Part shown: in pieces, positions 34,209 through 43,469 of the stretch
Position numbering within the stretch: position 1 is the stretch's first letter
Layout of the letters: every line of letters starts with the position of its first letter
Program-made: the position numbers and the translations under genes
Notes under the pieces: model-generated
The model's input: the letters and a program-made list of their open reading frames with translations, nothing else
Told to the model about the DNA's origin: nothing
Database searches by the model: none
NCBI RefSeq assembly: GCF_009669325.1
Contig: NZ_SZWE01000001.1
Location: 496,402 to 560,401, forward strand
Direction: 5' to 3'
From: Roseovarius bejariae
Lineage (GTDB): Bacteria; Pseudomonadota; Alphaproteobacteria; Rhodobacterales; Rhodobacteraceae
Length of the DNA stretch: 64,000 nt

Positions 34209-36731
34209 TCAGTAAAGGCCGCCGGAACTCATCGTCCCGAAGTTGGCCTTGCCGCCGACCGTGGCCTTCTGGCCGGTCGAGGTGGTGACCTCCTTGACCT
34301 GCTCCTGCTCGCCCGAGCGATAAAGATCAAGGTTTTCACCCATGGCAAACCCCCCGTCGAAGGTGATGCCGAAAACCGGTTCCTCGCCATCGCGGAAATA
34401 CTCGGCCACCACATGCTCGCCACTGGCGTCATCCGACAGGCGCGCGCCGGTGAACCGGTCGATCTTGATGAAATGCCCGCCCGGCGGCACGCGGAAATCG
34501 GTCCCCCCGTATTTCTTGATGGCCTCTTGCATGAACTCTTGGAAGACCGGGCCACACATCGACCCGCCATAGGCCCCGCGGCCAAGGCTGCGCGGCTGGT
34601 CGAACCCGATGTAACAGCCCGCCGCGACGGTGCTGGTAAAGCCCACGAACCACACGTCCCGCGCATCGTTGGTGGTGCCCGTCTTGCCCGCCACCGGCAC
34701 CGGCAGGTCGATCACCCGCGAGGCGGTGCCGCGATCCACGACACCCTTCATCATCGACGTCAACTGGTAAGCGGTAATCGCATCCATGACCTGTTCGCGG
34801 TTCGACACGATCCGCGGGCCCCGGTTCGGCGCGATGCCGGGATCGCCGCAATCGGTACAATCGCGCGTGTCATGCGAATATACCGTCTTGCCGTAACGGT
34901 CCTGCACCCGGTCGACCAGCGTGGGTTCCACCCGCTCCCCGCCATTGGCAAACATCGCATAGGCCGAAACCACCTTGTAAAGCGTGGTCTCTTCCGAGCC
35001 CAGCGAGTTGGCCAGGAACCGCCCCATGTTGTCATAAACGCCAAAGCGTTCGGCGTAATCGGCCACCACGTCCATGCCCACCTCCTGGGCCAGACGAATG
35101 GTCATCAGGTTCCGCGACCGCTCGATCCCCGTCCGCAGGGGCGTGGGCCCGTAGAACTTGTTCGACGAATTGCGCGGCCGCCACAAGCCCTGCGGCGTGT
35201 TGATCTCGATGGGGGCATCGACCACGATCGTCGCCGGGGTATAGCCACTGTCCAACGCGGCGGCATAGACGAAGGGCTTGAAACTCGACCCCGGCTGCCG
35301 CTTGGCCTGCGTGGCGCGGTTGAACACCGAATGCTGATAGGAAAACCCGCCCTGCATCGCCAGAACCCGGCCGGTTTGCACGTCCATGGCGACGAAACCA
35401 CCCTCGGCCTCGGGCACCTGCCGCAGGCTCCAGCGGATGAAATCGCCGCTGCCATCCTCGGTCATCTTGCGGACGTGAACGACCTCGCCGCGTTCGAATT
35501 CATCCCGAAAACTCCCCGGAAGCCATGCAATATCCTTGCGCGGCACCACATGCGGCGCGGCCTCATCCGGGGCCACGCCCTCGATGCCCAGACGCATCTC
35601 CTGATCGCCGATCTCAAGCACCACCGCCGGATACCACGTGCCGTTCAACTCGATGTCGCGGGCCACCTTGGCCTCGGAGAGCGCCTCGCGCCACGCCTCC
35701 TCGCTCTCCAGGGCCTCCTCCGGCAGGACAACCCCGGTGCCGCGCCAACGGCCCCGCCCCCGGTCGTACTTTTCCAACTGGCGGCGCAGCGCCGTGGCCG
35801 CCTCGGCTTGCATCTCGGGGTCGATGGTGGCGCGCACGCTCAGGCCGCCGGTGAAAAACTCGCCCTCGCCGAAATCCTGGCTCAGCTGGCGGCGAATTTC
35901 GTCGGTGAAATAGTCGCGCGGCGGCAAATCGGCGCTGAACGGCGCGAAATCGCCATTTTGAACCGAGCGCAGCGGCGCGGCCACTTCCGCCTCGTAGGTC
36001 GCCTTGTCCAGATAGCCGTTCTCGTGCATCTCCCGCAGCACGAAGTTCCGGCGGCTCAACAACCGCTCCTTCTCGCGCACGGGGTGGTAGTCACTGGGCG
36101 CTTTCGGCATCGAGGCCAGTGTCGCCGCCTCATGCGGGGCCAGTTCCCGCAGGGTCTTGTTGAAATAGGTCTGCGCCGCCGCCGTCACACCATAGGAATT
36201 CTGACCAAGGAAAATCTCGTTGAGATACAGTTCAAGAATCTTCTCCTTGTTCAGGGTCTCCTCGATCCGGGTGGCAAGGATGATCTCCTTGATCTTGCGC
36301 TCGATCCGCCGGTCGCCGGACAGCAGGAAGTTCTTCATCACCTGCTGGGTGATGGTCGAGGCCCCGCGCACGTTCTTCCCGCGCGAGCGGACCGCCTCGA
36401 CAATCGCCGCCGCGATCCCGCGCGCATCATATCCCCCGTGGGAATAGAAATTCTTGTCCTCGGCGCTGATGAAGGCCTGCTTGACCAGATCGGGAATATC
36501 CTCGGCCGGGGTGAACAACCGGCGCTCGCGGCTGAACTCGTCGATGATCCGCCCCTCGCCGGAATAAATCCGGCTGATGGTCGGCGGCGTGTAATTGGCA
36601 AGGCTTTCATGGCTGGGCAGGTCCTTGCCATAGATATGAAAGACCGCGCCGATACTCAGCGCGATCAGCATCACGCCCAGCGTCAGAAGACTGAACAGCG
36701 TGCCGAAAAATGATCCTATCGCCCTAAGCAC
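34209..36731 (-). CDS. mrcA: Penicillin-binding protein 1A (bifunctional)
   Basis: An 840-residue class A PBP with an N-terminal membrane helix. The transglycosylase domain (residues about 50-230) shows AFISAEDKNFYSHGGYDARG and QQVMKNFLLSGDRRIERKIKE. The transpeptidase part shows SxxK in PGSSFKPFVYAA, SRN in ERSRNLMT and KTGTTNDARDVWFVGFTS. It polymerises and cross-links peptidoglycan. The frame starts with GTG; no nearby ATG gives a complete membrane anchor. The preceding gene is an amidase, so this is a cell-wall pair. Confidence 0.95.
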   Translation of the reverse strand: MLRAIGSFFGTLFSLLTLGVMLIALSIGAVFHIYGKDLPSHESLANYTPPTISRIYSGEGRIIDEFSRERRLFTPAEDIPDLVKQAFISAEDKNFYSHGGYDARGIAAAIVEAVRSRGKNVRGASTITQQVMKNFLLSGDRRIERKIKEIILATRIEETLNKEKILELYLNEIFLGQNSYGVTAAAQTYFNKTLRELAPHEAATLASMPKAPSDYHPVREKERLLSRRNFVLREMHENGYLDKATYEAEVAAPLRSVQNGDFAPFSADLPPRDYFTDEIRRQLSQDFGEGEFFTGGLSVRATIDPEMQAEAATALRRQLEKYDRGRGRWRGTGVVLPEEALESEEAWREALSEAKVARDIELNGTWYPAVVLEIGDQEMRLGIEGVAPDEAAPHVVPRKDIAWLPGSFRDEFERGEVVHVRKMTEDGSGDFIRWSLRQVPEAEGGFVAMDVQTGRVLAMQGGFSYQHSVFNRATQAKRQPGSSFKPFVYAAALDSGYTPATIVVDAPIEINTPQGLWRPRNSSNKFYGPTPLRTGIERSRNLMTIRLAQEVGMDVVADYAERFGVYDNMGRFLANSLGSEETTLYKVVSAYAMFANGGERVEPTLVDRVQDRYGKTVYSHDTRDCTDCGDPGIAPNRGPRIVSNREQVMDAITAYQLTSMMKGVVDRGTASRVIDLPVPVAGKTGTTNDARDVWFVGFTSTVAAGCYIGFDQPRSLGRGAYGGSMCGPVFQEFMQEAIKKYGGTDFRVPPGGHFIKIDRFTGARLSDDASGEHVVAEYFRDGEEPVFGITFDGGFAMGENLDLYRSGEQEQVKEVTTSTGQKATVGGKANFGTMSSGGLY

Positions 36732-36819
36732 AAACGCCCCCGCAGTAATTTGGACCTCATATAGGCACGGCCTTGGCCCACGTCAAAACACATCTGGCAT
36801 GGCACCGCAGATGGGCCGC

Positions 36820-38037
36820 TCATTGCCGCACCAGATCGGCACGCGCCGCATCCTCCTGCCGCCACGCGGCAATCGCATCGCGCAGCGCGGCCCCCATCCG
36901 GCCCCGCCAGCCCGCATCGCGCAGGTTGGCCCTGTCCCGCTCGCTCGACAAAAAACCCAGCTCTACCAGAACCGAGGGAATATCCGGCGATTTCAGCACC
37001 GAGAACCCGGCATGCCGCAGGGGCCGCGAATGCAGCGGCAGGTCATGGGCCGCAAGGCTCAGGCGCACCGCCTTGGCCAGACGCTCGGCGCGCGGTTGGG
37101 TTTCCATCCGCGCCAGATCCATCAGGACATCGGCCACCACGTCATCGCTGCCGCGCAGGTCCACACCGGCCAGCATATCGGCCCGGTTGTGCCGCTCGGC
37201 CAAGGCCGCACTGGCCGCGTCGCTGGCGCTGTCGGACAGGGTGTAAACCGTGGCCCCATGCGCCCGCCCCTCGCGCAGCGCATCGGCATGAAGCGAGATG
37301 AAAATATCCGCCTGCACCCGATGGGCCACCGCCACCCGCCGCTCAAGCGAGACAAAGCTGTCATCGGTGCGCGTCAGGATCACCTCCATGCCGCCGGCCC
37401 GCAACAACATCTCCTTCAACTCGCGGGCAAACTGCAACATCAGGTCCTTCTCGGCCACGCCCCCGGCTTCGGCCCCCGGGTCGATCCCGCCATGGCCCGG
37501 GTCCACGACCACCATCAAGGGGTCCTCGCCCCGCTGACGCGGACGGCGTTCGGCCCTGAGCCCCTCCGAAGGCAACTCCCACCCCGGCAAATCCGGCGCG
37601 CCCGCCGCCGTGGCAAAAGCCTCAGCATCAGCCGCCCCCAGGACAACTTCCAACCTTGCCGCGCCCGTCTCGGGCGTGACCCGCAAATCGACGGTTTCGG
37701 GCAGGTATGGCCCATCCATATCCACCACCATCCGCGACCAGCCGGGCCGGAACCCGCCCATCCGCAGGGCCAAGGCCCGATCGCTGCGATCCAGCGCCCC
37801 GGCATCTACGCCCTGCCAATCCACCTCGCGGAAATCCATGACAAGCCGCGCAGGATCATTCAGGGTGAACACCCGGTACGGCACCCCCTGGCTCAAAGCC
37901 AGTTCAACGGACAGCCCGCCGCGCCGATCCTCCACGCCGCTTTCGTCGGGCAAAACCCGCGCCAGGCCGCTGAAGTCCTGCGCCGCGGCCAGCCCCGCCC
38001 AAAGGCAAACCACCATCACCCAAATTGCCCTGATCAT
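36820..38037 (-). CDS. N-acetylmuramoyl-L-alanine amidase (AmiC-like)
   Basis: A 405-residue periplasmic amidase with a signal peptide (cleavage near AAAQ), an AMIN-type domain (about residues 25-150) and a C-terminal Amidase_3 zinc domain starting VVVDPGHGGIDPGAEAGG. It cleaves stem peptides from murein during cell separation. Zinc ligands appear in DPGHGG, a Glu in AGGVAEKDL and ISLHADA. The ATG is preceded by GGTGAG; a GTG three codons upstream is an alternative start. Confidence 0.9.
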   Translation of the reverse strand: MIRAIWVMVVCLWAGLAAAQDFSGLARVLPDESGVEDRRGGLSVELALSQGVPYRVFTLNDPARLVMDFREVDWQGVDAGALDRSDRALALRMGGFRPGWSRMVVDMDGPYLPETVDLRVTPETGAARLEVVLGAADAEAFATAAGAPDLPGWELPSEGLRAERRPRQRGEDPLMVVVDPGHGGIDPGAEAGGVAEKDLMLQFARELKEMLLRAGGMEVILTRTDDSFVSLERRVAVAHRVQADIFISLHADALREGRAHGATVYTLSDSASDAASAALAERHNRADMLAGVDLRGSDDVVADVLMDLARMETQPRAERLAKAVRLSLAAHDLPLHSRPLRHAGFSVLKSPDIPSVLVELGFLSSERDRANLRDAGWRGRMGAALRDAIAAWRQEDAARADLVRQ

Positions 38038-38113
38038 CCTGCTCACCGCCGTTTTGGCTTAGTCTTGGGGGCAAGATACACCAAGGCCAAAGCCATTGCA
38101 CCCACCCCGGCCT

Positions 38114-38135
38114 TTCTTCTTGGCAAAAATATCCC
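38114..38135 (+). repeat. 22-bp motif, divergent copy 5
   Basis: TTCTTCTTGG, CAAAA, ATATCCC: same length and frame as the four TTCATCTTT copies but with five to six differences. It is not next to a stop codon. Confidence 0.5.
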
Positions 38136-38238
38136 CGTGCCTTGCCTCGGAGATGGGGCGAGCCCTTGTTGGACATTCGGTCGTGAAGGTCCTGCGCGGA
38201 CTCAAGGCCGCAGACCGCCGCGCATCGCCGGGCTGGCA

Positions 38239-38408
38239 CCTGCCATTCCTCAAACCGTACAAAACGCCCCTAGGTTTCGTACAAAACTCACCACACACCC
38301 TGTTAACCCGCCGGGATACAGACAAAACCACCGACGCAATACCGACGTATTACCGATGCGGTACAGAAAGCGGTTTTCGAGCTTAACCAAGGGGTTAGCC
38401 CCCGATTC
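38239..38408. repeat. 171-bp element with phased ACCGACG boxes, copy 2
   Basis: Same order and nearly the same length as the copy at 14181-14352: CCTGCCATTC, CGTACAAAAC, TTTCGTACA, CTGTTAACCCGCC, ACCGACG, ACCGACG and ACCGATG at an exact 11-bp period, CGGTACAGA, CTTAACCAAGGGG, GATTC. It ends 11 bases from the aminotransferase stop codon. The two copies flank different minus-strand genes. Confidence 0.8.
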
Positions 38409-38419
38409 GCAGGCGATCT

Positions 38420-39565
38420 TTACCCCCGCGCCTCCATGAACCGCTTGAGCCGCACCAGCCCCTCCTCGATATCCGCCGTGCCCCGGGCATAGGAAAACCG
38501 GATGGTCCCGCCCCCGCGCTCGGGGTCGAAATCCAGCCCCGGCGTCACCGCCACCCCGGCCTGTTCCAGAATCTCGGCGGCAAAGGCGCGGCTGTCGTCG
38601 GTGATATGGCTGACATCGGCATAGACATAAAACGCCCCATCGGGCGGCGCGATCCGGTCGAACCCGGCCTTGGGCAGGCCCTCCAGCATCAACTGCCGGT
38701 TGGCGCGGTAAACCGCCATGTTGGCCTCAAGTTCCTCGCGGCAGTCCATCGCCGCAAGGGCGGCCACCTGGCTTGCATGTGGCGGACAAATAAAGAGATT
38801 TTGCGCCAGACGTTCGATCACCCGCACATGATCCTCGGGCACCACCATCCAGCCCACGCGCCAGCCGGTCATGCTGAAATACTTGGAAAACGAGTTGATG
38901 ACATAGGCCTCGTCGCTGATCTCCAGCGCGGTCACGGCCTTGGCCTCGTACTCGATGCCGTGGTAGATCTCGTCACTGATAAAGCTGGTGCCATGCGCTT
39001 GCGTGGCCTCCATCAGTGCGGCCAGATCGTCACGGCCCAGCATCGTCCCACTGGGATTCGCCGGGCTGGCCACCATCAGCCCCGCCAGATCCTGCCCCTC
39101 AAGGTCACTCGGGACCGGCTGAAGGCGGTTTTCCGCCGCCGTCTCGATATCCACCGGCACAAGGTCCAGCGCCTTGAGAATCTGGCGGTAACTGGGATAC
39201 CCCGGCGCGCCAATGCCCACCCTGTCGCCCGCATCGAACAAGGCGGTAAAGGCAAGGATGAAGCCCCCCGAACTGCCCGGGGTGATCACCACCCGCTCAG
39301 GGTTCAGATCGACGTTGTACCACTCGCCATAAAGCCGCGCGATCCGTTCGCGCAGGGCCGGCAGGCCAAGCGCCACGGTATATCCCATGGCATCCTCGCC
39401 CATGGCCCGCGTCAAGGCCGCGCGCGCGCCCTCGGGCGCGGGCGTGCCCGGCTGGCCCACCTCCATGTGGATGATGTGCCGCCCCTCGGCCTCGGCCCGC
39501 CGCGCGGCCTCCATCACGTCCATCACAATAAAGGGATCAACGCCGCTTCGGGTTGAGTTCCGCAT
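38420..39565 (-). CDS. Class I/II PLP-dependent aminotransferase
   Basis: A 381-residue fold-type I aminotransferase. Motifs include GQPGTPAPEG near the N terminus, PGSSGGFILAF, ASPANPSGTMLG, the aspartate in FISDEIYHGIEY and the PLP lysine in INSFSKYFSMTGWRVGW. It resembles aspartate/aromatic-type aminotransferases; the substrate is not clear. Its stop is close to the second 171-bp element. Confidence 0.88.
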   Translation of the reverse strand: MRNSTRSGVDPFIVMDVMEAARRAEAEGRHIIHMEVGQPGTPAPEGARAALTRAMGEDAMGYTVALGLPALRERIARLYGEWYNVDLNPERVVITPGSSGGFILAFTALFDAGDRVGIGAPGYPSYRQILKALDLVPVDIETAAENRLQPVPSDLEGQDLAGLMVASPANPSGTMLGRDDLAALMEATQAHGTSFISDEIYHGIEYEAKAVTALEISDEAYVINSFSKYFSMTGWRVGWMVVPEDHVRVIERLAQNLFICPPHASQVAALAAMDCREELEANMAVYRANRQLMLEGLPKAGFDRIAPPDGAFYVYADVSHITDDSRAFAAEILEQAGVAVTPGLDFDPERGGGTIRFSYARGTADIEEGLVRLKRFMEARG

Positions 39566-39626
39566 CGCTTCGCTCCTAGACTGCGCCCAACACCGCCCGT
39601 TTCAACCGGAAAAGGCCCTGCCGTCA

Positions 39627-40961
39627 ATGCACCTTCTCAGGCTCCTCGCCATCGCGCTGCTGGTCACGATGACGTTGGCCGCACCCTCGCGTGCGCTGAC
39701 CCTGCTGCGTGATCCCGATATCGAATACGCGCTCCGGAAGCTGGCCGAACCCGTGCTGAAAGCCGCCGGGCTCAGCCCCTCGGGCACCGATATTCTGGTG
39801 ATCGACGATCGCAACCTCAACGCCTTCGTGGTCGACCGCAATCATATCTTCATCCACTCCGGCCTTTTGCTGAAGATGGACAATCCCGCGATGCTTCAGG
39901 CCGTGCTGGCGCATGAGGCCGCCCATATTTCCAACGGCCACCTCGTGCGCCGCCCCATCAACCTGCGCAACGCCCGCACCGCCGCCGGGATCGGCGCGGC
40001 CCTGGCCGCCGCCGCCGCCGTGGCCGCAGGCTCGGGCGAGGCCGCCGCCGGGGCCGCCCTTGGCGCGCAAACCACCGCTCAGCGCCTGTTCTTCGCCCAT
40101 ACCCGGGCCGAGGAAAACGCCGCCGACCAATCCGGCATGCGCTACATGGCCAATGCCGGGATCGACCCGCAGGGCATGGTCGAGGTCATGGACATCTTTC
40201 GCGGGCAAGAAGCGCTCAGCGCCGCGCGGCAAGACCCCTATGCACGCACCCATCCAATGAGCGCCGATCGCTTCCGCGTGGTCAACCGTCTGGCGCAGGC
40301 CTACGCCGAGAAGACCCGCGACAACCAAAGCGCCGACTACTGGTTCGCCCGCGCCAAGGGCAAGCTTTCGGCCTTCCAGCGCAGCCCGAAATGGACCCTG
40401 CGCCGCGCCGGGGAAACGGGCTTTCGCGATGTCAGGCTGATCCGCGAGGCCGTGGCCCACCACCGCCGCTCCAATCTCTCGCGGGCGCTCAAATCCATCG
40501 ACGCGGCCATCGCCAGCCGCCCCAAGGACCCGTTCCTTTACGAACTCAAGGGCCAGATCCTCATCGAAAGTCGCCGCTTCGGCGCGGCGGCCTCGGCCTA
40601 TGGCCGGGCCACGCAACTGGCCCCGCGCAATGCGCTGATCCTCGGGGCCTATGGCCGCGCCCTTCTGGCGCAGGGCAAGGTGGGACAGGCCACCAAGTAC
40701 CTCGAACAGGCCCGCGCCCGCGATGGCCGCGACAGCCGCGTGATGCGCGATCTGGCACAGGCCTATGCCAAGCAGGGAAACCGGGGCATGGCCTCGCTTC
40801 TCACCGCCGAACGCTACGCCATGCAGGGCCGGATGGAAGACGCCGGCCTGCACGGCCAACGCGCCAGCGACCTTCTGCCGCGTGGCTCCACCGGCTGGCG
40901 TCGCGCGCAAGATGTGTTATCTGCGGCACAACGTGCCGCCAAACAACGCAAACGGAGATAA
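39627..40961 (+). CDS. Periplasmic M48 metalloprotease with TPR domain (BepA/YfgC-like)
   Basis: A 444-residue protein with a signal peptide (hydrophobic residues 3-20, cleavage near SRALT). The zinc motif HExxH appears as HEAAH in LQAVLAHEAAHISNGH and the third ligand in AEENAADQSGM. Residues from about 290 form TPR-like repeats (ALKSIDAAIASRPKDPFLYE and others). BepA proteins assist or degrade outer-membrane proteins. The frame is open 80 codons upstream through the divergent gene; the ATG used begins the signal peptide. Five bases separate it from a DsbA-like gene. Confidence 0.88.
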   Translation: MHLLRLLAIALLVTMTLAAPSRALTLLRDPDIEYALRKLAEPVLKAAGLSPSGTDILVIDDRNLNAFVVDRNHIFIHSGLLLKMDNPAMLQAVLAHEAAHISNGHLVRRPINLRNARTAAGIGAALAAAAAVAAGSGEAAAGAALGAQTTAQRLFFAHTRAEENAADQSGMRYMANAGIDPQGMVEVMDIFRGQEALSAARQDPYARTHPMSADRFRVVNRLAQAYAEKTRDNQSADYWFARAKGKLSAFQRSPKWTLRRAGETGFRDVRLIREAVAHHRRSNLSRALKSIDAAIASRPKDPFLYELKGQILIESRRFGAAASAYGRATQLAPRNALILGAYGRALLAQGKVGQATKYLEQARARDGRDSRVMRDLAQAYAKQGNRGMASLLTAERYAMQGRMEDAGLHGQRASDLLPRGSTGWRRAQDVLSAAQRAAKQRKRR

Positions 40962-40966
40962 CCCGC

Positions 40967-41725
40967 ATGACACGCCGCCCCCTTCTGCCCGCCATGGCCC
41001 TTGCCATGGCTTCACTCACCGCCCTGCCCGCGCAGGCCCTCGACCTCGAGGACATGAGCCAACCCGAGCGCGAGGCTTTCCGCGCCGAGATCCGCGCCTA
41101 CCTGCTGGAGAACCCCGAAGTGATCATGGAGGCCGTCGCGGTGCTGGAACAGCGTCAGGCCGAGGCACAGGCGCAGAACGACGTGGAACTGGTCCAAGCC
41201 AATGCGCAGGCGATCTTCGACGACGGCCACTCATGGGTCGGCGGCAACCCGGACGGTGACATCACGCTGGTCGAGTTCATGGATTACAAATGCGGCTACT
41301 GCAAACGCGCCTTCCCCGAGGTGAACGACCTGCTGGAGTTTGACGGCAACATCAAACTGATCGTCAAGGAATTCCCGATCCTCGGCGAACAATCCGTGCT
41401 GGCCTCGCGCTTTGCCATCGCCACGCTGCAAACCCTTGGCGATGAGGCCTATGAGCAGATCCACGATGCGCTCATGGTCTACAACGGCGACATCACCCAG
41501 ACCGCCCTCAACCGCATGGCCGAGGGCTTCGGCCTCGATGCCGCCGCGATCGAGGCGCAGATGGACAGCGACGCCGTCAACACCGTCATCGCCGAGAACC
41601 GCGCGCTGGCCCAACGCCTCAATATCTCGGGCACACCGTCCTTCGTGATGGAAGACCAGATGCTGCGCGGCTACCTGCCGCTCGACGAAATGCAGCGCGT
41701 CGCCGCCGAGATCCGCGACAACTGA
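40967..41725 (+). CDS. DsbA-family thiol-disulfide oxidoreductase
   Basis: A 252-residue periplasmic protein: signal peptide (cleavage near AQALD), an N-terminal helical stretch (residues 30-80) and a thioredoxin-fold domain with active site CGYC in EFMDYKCGYCKRAFPEV, and the cis-proline in SGTPSFVM. It fits the DsbA/ScsC-like group that introduces or isomerises disulfides. GGAGA precedes the ATG. The next gene begins on its last base. Confidence 0.92.
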   Translation: MTRRPLLPAMALAMASLTALPAQALDLEDMSQPEREAFRAEIRAYLLENPEVIMEAVAVLEQRQAEAQAQNDVELVQANAQAIFDDGHSWVGGNPDGDITLVEFMDYKCGYCKRAFPEVNDLLEFDGNIKLIVKEFPILGEQSVLASRFAIATLQTLGDEAYEQIHDALMVYNGDITQTALNRMAEGFGLDAAAIEAQMDSDAVNTVIAENRALAQRLNISGTPSFVMEDQMLRGYLPLDEMQRVAAEIRDN

Positions 41726-42252
41726 TGCGCCCTGCGCCCCTCTCCGGCCTGCCGCCCTTGGTGGCGGGCCTTTTCGCCTTGGCCGCACCCGCCGGGGCCG
41801 AAACCGATTTCACCGATCTGACCCCGACGGAACGCGCCATTTTCCATTCCGAGATTCGCGAGGCGCTTCTCGGCCTGCCCGACCTGACCCAACGGATCGC
41901 GCCCCCGCCAATCGACCCCTACGCCGACGCAGTGGAAAATGACCTCGCCCGCATCAAGGCACAGGCCGACCGCCTCTTTGCCCCCGACCTGCCGGGTTTC
42001 GGCCCCAAGGACGCCGCGCAAACCATCGCCCTGCTCACCCGGGCCGATTGCGCCCCCTGCGCAAAGGCCGAGGCGGATCTACGCAAGCTAACCAAGGGCC
42101 GCGACCTGCGGGTGACCCTGATCGACATGGATGAAAACCCCGATCTCGTGCAGGCGCTGGAGCTTGACCTCGCCCCCTCCTACGTGCTGCCCGACATGAT
42201 GCTGCGCGGCCATATGCCCGCCATCGTGCTGAAACGTTACCTCACCCGCTAA
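41725..42252 (+). CDS. Periplasmic thioredoxin-fold protein with CAPC motif
   Basis: A 175-residue protein with a signal peptide (cleavage near PAGAE). A short N-terminal helix (DLTPTERAIFHSEIREALL) resembles that of the preceding DsbA-like protein, and a thioredoxin-like domain carries CAPC in RADCAPCAKAEADLR. The proline-containing AP in LAPSYVLPDMMLRGHMP may play the cis-proline role, followed by the same MLRG element as in its neighbour. Redox partner of the DsbA-like protein is a reasonable inference. Its start overlaps the previous stop by one base. Confidence 0.75.
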   Translation: MRPAPLSGLPPLVAGLFALAAPAGAETDFTDLTPTERAIFHSEIREALLGLPDLTQRIAPPPIDPYADAVENDLARIKAQADRLFAPDLPGFGPKDAAQTIALLTRADCAPCAKAEADLRKLTKGRDLRVTLIDMDENPDLVQALELDLAPSYVLPDMMLRGHMPAIVLKRYLTR

Positions 42253-42302
42253 CGGCCAACAGCCTCTTGCACGCCCCGCGCCCCCGGCGCATTCTGCCGC
42301 GC

Positions 42303-43271
42303 ATGAGCACACCCACATGGGGCCTTGTCGCCACGATCAAGGCCGATAGCACCGACATCCTGAACTTCGCCGCCCATCATCTCGATCTGGGGGCGCATCG
42401 CGTGCATATCTACCTCGACGAAGACGCGCCCGCGGCGCGCGAGGCCCTGATCGGCCACCCGAAATGCCGTGTCGTCCTCTGTGACGAGGGCTATTGGAAA
42501 CGCCGCGCCAAACGCAAGGGACGCCCCGCGAAACACCAGCCCCGCCAGACGATGAACGCCACCCATTGCTACAACCGCAACCCGCAGGTGGATTGGCTGG
42601 CGCATCTTGACGTGGATGAATTCCTCTGGCCCACGGCCTCCCTGCCCGATCAACTGGCCGCCCTGCCCGATGACACCCTCTCGGCCCGCGTCCGGCCCAT
42701 CGAGGCGCTGGCCCCCGACCCCGCCGACCCTCCGCCCGAAGGCCAGATCTGGGCCAAAAGCTGCGCCCGCCACCTCGGGCCGCGACGCGACGAAACCAAC
42801 GCCATATACCCCACCTATGGCGACCACCTGAACGGCGGCTTCCTCAGCCACGTGGCGGGCAAGGTGCTTGTGCGCACCGGGCACGAGGGGGTCAGCCTGC
42901 GGATCCACAATGCCTTTCAGCACGGCGAGAAGGACAATGCCCCCGCCCTTCTGCCTGAAACACAGCTTGTCCATATGCACGGCCATGACTGGGACCACTG
43001 GCAGAAATACTATCGCTTCCGCCTCGCTCAAGGTTCCTACCGCGATGGCCTCAAAGCCGCGCCGATGGCCGATGGCGTGGCGCTGACCATGAACCAACTC
43101 TTTACCCTGCTTGAGGACGAGGGCGGCGAAGACGCCCTGCGCGCCTTCTATACCGAGGTCTGCACCGCCACCCCCGATTTGCGCGCCCGCCTCGCGCGCT
43201 TCGACCACCTGCACGCCATTCGCCTCAACCTGACCGGGAAACGCACCAAGCATTTCCCGGAAAGCTCTTGA
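42303..43271 (+). CDS. Glycosyltransferase family 2-like protein
   Basis: A 322-residue soluble protein. Its N terminus TWGLVATIKADSTDILNFAAHHL and the DxD-like HLDVDEFLWP motif match Glyco_tranf_2_4/GT92-like glycosyltransferases found in Rhodobacterales. Conserved histidines in HNAFQHGEKDN and HMHGHDWDHWQKYYR are also typical. The ATG is 12 codons into the longest frame and matches the family start. Donor and acceptor are unknown. Confidence 0.82.
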   Translation: MSTPTWGLVATIKADSTDILNFAAHHLDLGAHRVHIYLDEDAPAAREALIGHPKCRVVLCDEGYWKRRAKRKGRPAKHQPRQTMNATHCYNRNPQVDWLAHLDVDEFLWPTASLPDQLAALPDDTLSARVRPIEALAPDPADPPPEGQIWAKSCARHLGPRRDETNAIYPTYGDHLNGGFLSHVAGKVLVRTGHEGVSLRIHNAFQHGEKDNAPALLPETQLVHMHGHDWDHWQKYYRFRLAQGSYRDGLKAAPMADGVALTMNQLFTLLEDEGGEDALRAFYTEVCTATPDLRARLARFDHLHAIRLNLTGKRTKHFPESS

Positions 43272-43380
43272 AACGTTGATATTTCGGCAACAATCCCCAT
43301 GTAGGAATACAGATCGTCGCGGCACCGGCACCTCGGATTGACCACGCCCCCCTTCTTCCGGTAAACGCAACGGCAATCGG

Positions 43381-43394
43381 GTCACATATGTGAC
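43381..43394. promoter_or_regulatory. 14-bp perfect palindrome upstream of the DEAD-box gene
   Basis: GTCACATATGTGAC lies 76 bases before the helicase ATG in a 198-bp gap. It could be an operator; the factor is unknown. Confidence 0.35.
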
Positions 43395-43469
43395 GAACCA
43401 CGGGGCCACACGGGCCCGACCCGAATCAGACGCGCGGGCCAAGGACGTGTCCGCAAACCATGGACACAC

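Larger units (their letters stand above)
38047..38419. other. 373-bp gene-free region between the amidase and an aminotransferase
   Basis: No gene is supported. It holds the promoter side of the amidase, a variant of the 22-bp motif (38114-38135) and the second 171-bp element (38239-38408). Confidence 0.55.

Noticed and set aside
33057..36713. Very long plus-strand open frame opposite prfB and mrcA
   Set aside because: It is the complement of two genes with clear motifs; its Arg/His/Gly-rich translation is typical of antisense frames in GC-rich DNA.
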